In this document: piece by piece, positions 56,100 to 64,000 of the stretch
Position numbering within the stretch: the stretch's first letter is position 1
How the letters are laid out: every line of letters starts with the position of its first letter
From: Massospora cicadina
Lineage: Eukaryota > Entomophthoromycota > Entomophthoromycetes > Entomophthorales > Entomophthoraceae
Reading direction: 5' to 3'
Assembly: GCA_022478985.1 (NCBI GenBank)
Contig: JAKSZP010012264.1
Coordinates: forward strand, 1 to 64,000
DNA: 64,000 bases
Notes under the pieces: generated by a model
Database searches by the model: none
Seen by the model: only the letters and a program-made list of their open reading frames with translations
Told to the model about the DNA's origin: nothing
Translations under genes and position numbers: made by a program

Positions 56100-56790
56100 A
56101 AGCTCTCCATTGATATGGTGCATATATCTTCTTCAATTTATTCTTTTAACTTTATTGGAGAAAAGGCCTTGGATGTGGGGGTTAAGGAGCAGTTAGCAGA
56201 AGGTGCAATATTTCAGCATACCTCCCTGGTATGCTCCCCACTTCTCTTTGTGGAGAAGGCTGATGGTACTTATGCCCATGCGTAGACTATGGGAAAATCT
56301 ACAACGTCACAGTACCAGACTTGCACCTCATCCCGTTGGATTCTCAAATTGCTCACTATGTAAGAAGGCGAAAGTTTTCTCAAAACTTGATTGCCTAAAT
56401 GAATTCAATCAGATCAGAATCAAGAAGGGCTATGATTGGCTAATCACGTTCTGTACCCAAAAAGGAACCTTCCAGTTCCAGGTTATGCCCTTTAGGTTTG
56501 AATGTGAGCCTTCTATTTTTCAATGTCATATTGACTCAGTCTTGGGGACCAGTTGGGTATGTGCGCGGTGGCTTAAATGGATGATATTCTAATGTTTCCC
56601 CCACTCTAGAGTCCCATGATATCTATTTGTGGCAAGTGGTGAAGAGTTTAAGGGCGGCCAACCTTACGCTGAAAATCAGTAAGTGTGAGTTCTTTAAGTC
56701 CCAGGTCACCTTCCTGGGCAACGTCATGTTTGATCAAGGCCACATAATAACTTTAGACAAGGAGTAGGAAACCTGTGAGTGGCTTACCCC
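56100..56790 (+). pseudogene. Reverse transcriptase relic of B
   Basis: Pieces: VKEQLAEGAIFQHTSLVCSPLLFVEKADG (56190-56270), FSKLDCLNEFNQIRIKKGYDWLITFCTQKGTFQFQVMPFRF (56375-56500) and FQCHIDSVLGTSW. At the active site C has TAC-ATA-GAT-GAC but B has TAA-ATG-GAT-GAT (56574-56585), so the catalytic tyrosine codon is a stop while both aspartates remain. The FFKSQVTFLGNVMF block follows. Confidence 0.75.
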
Positions 56791-56794
56791 AACT

Positions 56795-57400
56795 TTGGTT
56801 AATGAACTGAGAAGCTTCTTGTGGAAGTGTACGTTCCTCAAGAAATCCATGCCAAATCTTTCTGAGGTAGCAGCTCCCTTGTATAAAGCAAGTGGAGCAA
56901 AAGTGCTTCAGTGGTCCCCTGGTTTGCAGAGTGCCTTCCAAGAAGTAAAGTGCACCTTGTTATCCACGTCCATCCTTCGCCATGTAGATCCCATAAAGGA
57001 GTTCATTGTGGCTACTGATGCTTTAACTTCGCCATAGTGGCGGCCTTATTACAAGTAGGCGAAGATGAAATAGAGCATTCAGAAGGGTATTTTTCTTGAA
57101 ATATGTCCCTGAATGAGTTAAATTAAGCCGTTTATGACAAGGAGTTATTGGCAGTATTTGAGGCGCTTACCTATTAGCGTTATCAATTGCATGGCTCATT
57201 CAAACTATTCTACTTTCATATAGACTACCATGCCTTGTTGTACTACCACGCACCTCATGTCTTGACTTCACGGAAAACCTGCTGGCATGAGATGCTGGCA
57301 CAATTTGTGTTTTCTTATGAATTTACAAAGGGCAAGTAGAATGGGTTGGTGGATGCTTTTAGCAAAAACCCTGCACTAGCTCCCAATCCTTAGGAGGTAG
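56795..57400 (+). pseudogene. RNase H relic of B
   Basis: The open part reads LSEVAAPLYKASGAKVLQWSPGLQSAFQEVKCTLLSTSILRHVDPIKEFIVATDALTSP, where the TDA of the catalytic block is kept. A TAG breaks it at 57035-57037. Then come YDKELLAVFEALTY, RYQLHGSF, DYHALLYYHAPHVL and FVFSYEFTKGK. Confidence 0.75.
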
Positions 57401-58434
57401 AGGTACACAACATCCACCTGTTGATTTTTCCAGGTAATTGTGTCTCAAATTTCTTCTCCATTGGCCCATGGGCCAGCGCTTGCTCCTCTGAAAAATGCAG
57501 AGGAATATAATATGTTTTAAAAGATAGTCCTTTCAAAGCCTTTGTCAGCTGAGTATGATATGGTACTTGCCAAATGTGAGTTAAATCAGGAGGACATTAC
57601 CAGGGGTTACCATGTGAAGGATGAGATGGTGTGGTTCCAGGGGCGTCTATGGGTTCCTGCCAGACCACTTTGCCTGAAAAGCATCCAGGACCATCATGAA
57701 GGAATCACCATTGGCCATCCTGGGAAGGCAAAGATTATGGAGCTAATTTGATGCACTTATAATTGGAAGGGGTTAGCCATGCAGGTAGCCAGGTATTGTA
57801 GAAAGTGCCTAGTCTGCAACCAAATGAAGCCAAATCACCAGCCACTAGTGAGGTTGTTGATACCAATTAAAAGGCAAGAGCCTTGGAATTCTTTATCAGT
57901 TAGTTTTATTGTGGAATTACATGTATCTTATTGGTTATGATGCTATCATGGTAGTGGTGGACCGGTTTACAAAGGTTGCCCATTTTATTCCCTGAAGAAC
58001 CACAGCACCCACAGCTGAGATGGCTAGGCTCTTAGTATCTCATGTGTTTTCTCTTCATGGGGTCCCCCAAGAAATAATTAGCAATTGTGGGCCCCAGTTT
58101 ATCTCTGTCTTTTTAAGAAGAGTTGTGTAAGACTCTTCAAATTCGCCCTACCATTTGACTTCCTATCACCCCCAATCAGATGGGCAGACTGAACGAGTGA
58201 TCCAGTGCTTGGAACAGTACCTGCAGTTTTATACCGCCGTTAACCATTCAAATTGGGTTTCCCATCTCACCATGGCCCAATTCAGCTATAGCAACGCCCA
58301 ACATGCATCTATTGGTTGTTCCCCCTCCTTTGCCAACTAAGGCTTCAACCTCGCCTTCAATATAGAGCCCAGTTGTTAATTTAAGGTGGAGGTGTGGTGA
58401 ACTTTAAAAAACAATCAAGAAAGTACACAAAGGG
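57401..58434 (+). pseudogene. Integrase relic of B
   Basis: 57542-57751 is open and holds the start of the zinc domain (HHEGITIGHPGKAKIMELI), followed by CRKCLVCNQMKPNH. In the core, the second catalytic aspartate block reads [12 protein letters not shown] instead of SDRGPQF, so it is asparagine. 58155-58340 is open: TSYHPQSDGQTERVIQCLEQYLQFY, with the glutamate kept. The first aspartate block reads SVSFIVEL (usual SVDFIVEL), also lost. Confidence 0.8.
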
Positions 58435-59017
58435 GTGAACACTAATTTGGATGCGGCCATGCAAGCTTACAAGGATAACGTGGCTGGTAAGAGATGGGTT
58501 GGATCTGCATATAAGCATGGAGATTTCGTGATGCTGGATGCTAAAAACATCCCAAATAAGCAACCATGCAAAAAACTGGGACTGAAGAGGATTGGGCCTA
58601 ACCACGTTGTCAGTAAGGTGGGCCACGCCTCCTACCAGTTTGCTCTCCACCCTCATTCTAGTTCTTTTCAGTATTCCATAAAAGTAAGCTTACGTTGTTT
58701 GAGGGCCCCCCACCAGAGACACCAGAGGCTTATCTTGTGGATGAGGCTCCTGAGTGGGAAGTGGAGGAGATTGTAGCCTCACGCTAAGTAAGAAGAAGGC
58801 TGGAGTACCTTGTATTCTGAAAGGGATTTGATGAAGTGGAGAACAGTTGGGTTCTGGCATGCAAATTCACCCATGCCCAATACCTGATTCAAGTTTTCCA
58901 CAAGCGTTTCCCCCAGGATGATGGACCTCATCAAAGAAAACCATCACCTCTATGAAGTTGGCTTCAGCCCACAAGAACTTTTTCCTGGAAAAAGCCCCTG
59001 GAGGGGGATGGAACCCC
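58435..59017 (+). pseudogene. Integrase tail and chromodomain of B
   Basis: 58435-58776 is open: KDNVAGKRWVGSAYKHGDFVMLDAKNIPNKQPCKKLGLKRIGP, the SH3-like integrase tail. In a second frame follow VDEAPEWEVEEIVASR, EYLV and DEVENSWVLACKFTHAQYLIQVFHKRF, a degraded chromodomain. This stretch is the uninterrupted reference showing where D split element C. Confidence 0.75.
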
Positions 59018-59032
59018 AAAAGAATGAGAAGG
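59018..59032 (+). other. Polypurine tract of B
   Basis: AAAAGAATGAGAAGG (one T), three bases before the LTR. Confidence 0.65.
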
Positions 59033-59035
59033 TAA

Positions 59036-59919
59036 TGTCATGCCTAATAACATGAGTGAGGAAATCAAAACTGTAAGGATAAAGCTGGTCGTCAGGAGGC
59101 CAAAAAGGTTAATTTAGCAGGCCTTCCTGAACTCAAACATACCCTGGACCAAGTATGGGTTCAGGAGAGATATGCCCAGGTTGTAATTGGAGATGTGCGT
59201 GATGCTTGGCCCTGCGTTACAGAAAGGGCATACAAACGCACCAGCTATATCACAAATAGAGACAATCGCTTTAATTGCTCAGTAAAAGGGTTTTAAAACA
59301 CATTTAATTTTTATATTGCTAAATCAGGTCAGCTTTGCCTGAAATCAACAACTCGAGTTTGGTCAATCTCAAGCTACAGTACCCTGCTGAAGGTAGGGTG
59401 CTCCTATTGAGTTGCTTAGGTTTAGCACCATTTCCCCTAATTGATGATTCGCCCCATATTATTTAAGTATGTTTCTATGAGATCAACATTCCTTGTTGGT
59501 CAAATTCCTTAATAACTTTTCCGTTATTCTGTTTTTTAATATGGTTCCTTGGATGAACCTGTGCGCTGACCTCCTTGGAGAGGTCTCTAACAACGTTAGT
59601 CATTTTATTTTCGCAAAAATATCTACCAGATCTGGTGCACCGCTGGGACTCCCTGGTCCCCTCCAGACTGAGGCACCCAAGCACTTCAGCATAGATCTCC
59701 GCTTGTTTACTCCCTTTTGGGGTCCACCTATAGGGTTGTTGTTTATTTGTTATCAACTACTATATAACGCGCTGTACACCCTTGTCCTAGGTTACTTTGG
59801 CTTCTGCACCCTCCGCGGTGTTCTGTTTACCATCATACTCTGGACTGGTTCCCTGGCGGTATGGCTGTGCATCTCGCACCACCTCTTTGGGAATGGGACA
59901 TATAGACACTCTTCTTACA
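59036..59919 (+). repeat. 3' LTR of element B
   Basis: Contains a frame open for over 140 codons (59493-59993), with an internal ATG at 59541 (MVPWMNLCADLLGEVSNNV). The frame ends in a strongly hydrophobic segment, LRGVLFTIILWTGSLAVWLC, and crosses the LTR end. Confidence 0.88.
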
Positions 59920-62340
59920 TCAACAGTGGTTACTCGCCTCAAGTGAGACTAATAGAACCCTCCTGGAATCTCTCCCCCCTTTGTAATCCTTAATCTTCAC
60001 TGCAAATCACATCCTGCTAATTTTGAGTATTATAACTTTTTTGCCTACCTGGCTAAGGAGACCTCACTACCTATCTGTATTTAAACCTTTTCCAAGAGAA
60101 GAATTTAAGGCTAGAATCACTTAAACATTTAAAAAATAGCTTTCCTTCAAATGTCTCTGGATAATACTGATGCTGCCTTTGACATATGGGATAACCCTCC
60201 TTCCTCCTTATCTGGAACTTGCTCCATCATTGCGTCCATGATGTCCCATAGCATTTGTGCCACCAAACGCAACTGTAAAGCTGAACTTCATATCCTATTT
60301 TTGACAACTTCATCTCAGTTGTTCACTACTAGGAAATCTTTCTTAGTAAACCTGAATCCTGTCAAGTTTCAGATCCCATTGTGAACTATACTGTTGAGAA
60401 ACTGGCTGACACAGAACTGGCAGATAAAATTGAGACTGTTCTGCCAGTTGGGGTGCATGAGCACCCATAAGTCAAACTATAATTCCAAGGGCATTGTCAT
60501 CTGAGTGACTTAATAAATAAATGGGAGGAAGCAAACAAAGGACGACGGCTGGTGGCCGCTGAGACTACCAACCTGACAAGCAACTAGATAATGGCCCTGA
60601 GGGCCCTAAGGATTCAAAAAAGTGGAGCTATCAGTTGCAATGGTGGGGCCAGGATATGCCTCAGGGCCACTAATGATAGATTAGGTGGCGATGTCATAAA
60701 ACCTCGGCCAGTGGGGAGATAAAATCTTCAACATCATTGGCACATCTTTACGCCAGAGAGCTCTGGAAAAAGGGGATATCTCCAATAGGGCACGCATATG
60801 ATATCCCCATTCAACAAAGGTGGAGAGCATCGTGGTGAGCATGGCCACTAAGGCCCCATCATGATGCAACCTGAGAAGCATGGTTTGGGGTTGCAGAGGC
60901 AGTGAACTTTGGAAAAATTTAATAAAAGTAAATTTTTTGTTTAAGAAAGGGTAGTTTAATTGAAAAAATAAAAGTAAAGTTTTGACTGATAACTGTATTA
61001 GTGAGGGATGGTTGATTTAAGGCCTTGGGACTTGAGGAATAAGGGAAAATGTATAAACGAATGAGTTATGAGCCCAACTGGTTTTGGCAGAATAAAATCT
61101 CTCAATTAACTCGATGCCAAATTGGCCTTCCACTGGCCATCTGACTCCAACTCAAGTTTCACCACTAAATTGTTCCTTCCACCACAATTTCTCTTGGCTA
61201 GAATCACTTAGTTAGGTGGGTGACAGAAATTGCCCATGGCCAAGACACAGGAGCTCTGCCCCACTGGGTATCAAATGGCTTTACCACATCTAATCTCACT
61301 GGGCTCAGTTTCCACAAATTATTCAGATTTTTTTACCTTATTGGCACAACCTGAAATTAATGTGGGAGCTGGTTCCCCCAATTATTTAAGGTTTTTCACC
61401 CTCTCAGTGGACCCTGACATTGGAGCTGGAGTAACGCATTCACCTTCACCCTTTAGCTGGTATCTTCTTCCCATTGCGACCTCCACACACAATTCCATGA
61501 TCTTCTTGAGAAGATCACTCATGGTAAAGTATGGCGGGGAGTGAGGAACTCTTAAAGGGTATTCCATCAGCCACAATCTTCCACTACACGTGTGAGATCA
61601 CCTTAGGTGATGAGGGGGACAGTCGCCTTTTTTTGCCCTCTTTTTGTGTGAAAAGGGAACGCTTTATAGTTGAGGTGTAGGGGATGCTCCACAAACTTAC
61701 TTGCCTGTCATGGACACTTACAACCTGATCATAGGATATCCACCATTGTGTTGCCAAATTATTATTAAACTGGCAGCGATCTCACATGGAAGGTGAGACT
61801 GAAACCTCCATCGTAGATAGGGGTCTCCTCACCACTGGACCTGCACCGCCGCACTCCACGGAGTACCCCTTGCATTTGTCCTCAAAAGCGGATGGGGTTA
61901 GTAAGTCTATCTCATTTGATTCAAAGCATCCACCTTTCTCTAGCTCATGATCCTCTGTTGCCATTTTAGTACATATGATCCCTTCCCAGCACATCATCTC
62001 TTTTGGCCAGGTAGATAGCTCTTTCCTATTGCACTGGAGTCATCCTCATGGGATGACCCCATCCAGAAATGGGTGGATACCACGAAAAGATGATTTGAGA
62101 CAAGCTCACCTTGACTGAGATTTCTAGAAGTATGGCTGTCCTTATTGGCGCAGTTACCTGCAACAAAGACCTTCCTCCTGCTGAGCTTAAAGCATTAAGT
62201 TATCCCAATCCTTTCAAATCCCCTGAGCAAAAAACTGGCAATATGAAGTCATACTAGATCCTCTGGGGATACTTTCATCTACCTTCCTTACTGGGATTCG
62301 GCTATCTTATTATCCTTTGGCTCCTCAGCTAAAAAATTTT
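59920..62340 (+). pseudogene. Leader and possible gag region of relic L
   Basis: The frame 60151-60384 begins MSLDNTDAAFDIWDNPPSSL; its second half is serine- and phenylalanine-rich. Further short frames at 61230-61544 and elsewhere are not recognisable. It is assigned to L only because a Gypsy protease/RT follows on the same strand. No zinc knuckle was seen. Confidence 0.35.
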
Positions 62341-62760
62341 TTCTGTGTACTTCTTTTTCATGGCTACTTTCTCCTTCTCTGGAAGGAACTTACAAGTTCT
62401 CACCTTGGTAGAAACTGGTGCTACTGAAAACTTCATAGGCAAGAGATTTCATAAGCCTTAGACCCGCCCTTGGGATAGTCATTCTGTAAAGATGGGGTGT
62501 CTCAAGCTATGTCCATCTGCCAAGTATTGTCCCCTGTCCCCTTCATTGTAGGCGATGGACACTTTTGTGGAGACCTTCTTCACGATAAAAAACCTCCTGT
62601 ACCCTGTTATTATGGGTTTAGCTAGTGGCAACGCTTTGACATCCTTTTACACCTCACAGTCTCCACTAATTATGCAAAGTTCCCTGAATGAGTTTGTGGT
62701 TATCATCCTTGTCTTGATGATAGCGCCATGGCGTTAACAAGGATATGGGGCTCTCCCCAA
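62341..62760 (+). pseudogene. Protease relic of L
   Basis: From about 62357: ATFSFSGRNLQVLTLVETGATENFIGKRF, the retropepsin block with the catalytic aspartate replaced by glutamate but TGATENFI intact. Then, at about 62585-62620, KNLLYPVIMGLASG, the block that joins protease to RT in A, B and C. Confidence 0.65.
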
Positions 62761-62929
62761 AGGTTGGCCTATCTTTTATTTAACTGAACGCCACACCTTC
62801 TTACATACTTATTCTGCCCAAGTGTATCAAGATTTATGCAGATATGATTGAAATCTCTAAGGTTATCTACTTTCTGAGCATCAAGTTAAAGTTTTGACTG
62901 TAAGATGACCGTTGACCATATTAAGATAT

Positions 62930-64000
62930 CCTCTTTCATCTACCCCTATCCTTGAGAGAGGAGGCCGCCTTGGACGTTTGGGTTGATGATGCTATCCAAA
63001 GGACAGATCTTCAAAAATCTTTGCCTATGAGCTTTCCTCTTCTATTTGTGGAGAAATAAGATAGCTCCCTTTGCCCCTGCGTTGACTATGGTAATATGAA
63101 CAATGTTACATTACCTGACCCCCATCTTCTCTCTCTAGAGCAAAAGATCGCCGGCTATGTGGAGAAGGCTATAGTGTTTAGCAAGCCAAATTGCTTAAAC
63201 GCCCTCTTTAGATTTGTAATTATGAAAGGCCATTAGTGGTTGACTACTTTCTGCACCTGGAAAGGCATCTACTAGTTTAGGCTCGTGCCTTTTAGTTTAA
63301 TCTACGTTCCTGCCTAATTCAAAGGTTCATTGACGCTTTCTTAGTAACCCTTATGGGATCCTTCACAATAACCTACATGGATGACATACTGGTTGTTTTC
63401 CCAGATGAAGAGTCCCACGCCTGCCACATTGTAAATATCATGGAGAGGCTAGAACAGGAAAACCTTACTATCAAAGATATAAGGTATGAGTTCTTCCAAC
63501 CCAAAATAGATTTTTTAGAGTATTATCTTATCCCACGGCCTATGATTGACCTGATAAGGAAGCAACCATCCACAATTATGCTACTCCCTCATCTCTCACA
63601 GAGTTGCGCAGCTTCTTTGGGACGTATAACTTTCTCAAGAAGTTCACTTATCAGGTATCAGAAGTTATTGCCTTTCTTTACACCGCATTTAGGAAGAAGT
63701 ATTAAGCTGGATTACAGAATAAACGCCACGTTACATGCCTGTTAGTCCATACTCTTGTCCAGAACTGTTCTAGAACATGAAGATCTGAGCCGTTCTTTTA
63801 TTTTGTTGAAACTGATTCTCCTATCTTTGCAGTGAAATCAGCTTTGCTTTAGGAAGGGGAAGATGGAATGGAGTGCCCCATCGCCTATTTTCCTAATATA
63901 TGTCTCTGACTCAGATTAACTGTCATCTATATCAAGAAAATCCTTGTTATTGTTGAAGCTGTACAACACTAGCGCCACCATATGCATTAATCTAGGTAGC
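62930..64000 (+). pseudogene. Reverse transcriptase/RNase H relic of L, runs off the window
   Basis: Pieces: PLLFVEK and CPCVDYGNMNNVTLPDPHLLSLEQKIA (63025-63155), VFSKPNCLNALF (63175), WLTTFCTWKG (63238), then frame 63353-63745 with an intact YMDD at 63374-63385, VVFPDEESHACHIVNIMERLEQENLTIKD and FFQPKIDFLEYYL. After 63590 a shifted LRSFFGTYNFLKKF block and the start of RNase H (about 63800-64000). The rest is outside the window. Confidence 0.75.

Larger units (their letters stand above)
53906..59919 (+). mobile_element. Ty3/Gypsy chromovirus B, without visible gag
   Basis: LTRs of 888 and 884 bp (53906-54793, 59036-59919), TGTCATG...CTTACA. Target duplication TCACC (53901-53905) / TCAAC (59920-59924). 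Polypurine tract at 59018-59032. Protease, RT, RNase H, integrase and chromodomain are in order, but only about 720 bp separate the 5' LTR from the protease, with no Gag motif. Multiple stops and shifts. It may be a gag-deleted or non-autonomous form of the C family. Confidence 0.88.

Noticed and set aside
1..64000. CRISPR arrays, rRNA genes, bacterial operons or phage modules
   Set aside because: None seen. Spliceosomal introns, SINEs and chromoviral elements show a eukaryotic nuclear origin.

Overview
The window looks like one transposon-dominated stretch of a fungal nuclear genome. It is AT-rich and stop-riddled, it carries many decayed Ty3/Gypsy elements whose Pol ends in a chromodomain, and it has at least six small non-LTR insertions with target duplications. 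Only one host gene looks intact: a seven-transmembrane receptor split by three very short introns, at least two with a yeast-like ACTAAT branch point. From memory, its sequence style resembles receptor families of early-diverging fungi (Entomophthoromycotina such as Conidiobolus). Entomophthorales or a rust with an inflated genome are both possible. The assignment is inference and could not be checked here.

Left third (1-19382). Positions 1-1489 hold the edge of a minus-strand Gypsy element. A decayed LTR (1501-3946) is split by a small non-autonomous LTR element (TRIM, 1815-3556). Then comes a three-level nest. A plus-strand Gypsy element C (4464-19377, duplication GTCAA) is split by a minus-strand element D (10855-18297, duplication ATTAT). 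The integrase of D is in turn split by a solo LTR (11891-12750, duplication GTTGA).

Middle (19383-36425). This is AT-rich sequence with two tRNA-headed SINE families sharing a 3' tail, a third short SINE, tiny 5'-truncated LINE tails, two small CCCTTTG-ended MITEs and relics of the long LTR of element A. It also holds the receptor gene (29245-30580, minus strand). A young SINE sits immediately upstream of that gene's TATA box.

Right part (36426-64000). A decayed LTR (H) is split by a 15 kb minus-strand Gypsy element F. F contains the best-preserved element, A (40501-48354, 1.6 kb LTRs, plus strand), and a solo LTR (48979-49868). Next come element B (53906-59919, plus strand, LTRs plus pol, no visible gag) and the front of another Gypsy relic, L, running off the window end. 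None of the retroelements is intact: catalytic residues are lost and stops and frameshifts are common.

Two points deserve attention. First, the LTRs of the A and B/C families carry hydrophobic reading frames that stay recognisable as protein across strongly diverged copies; in A-type copies the differences favour third codon positions. Second, two SINE copies differ almost exactly by loss of CpG, which points to CpG methylation and deamination as the process eroding this DNA.
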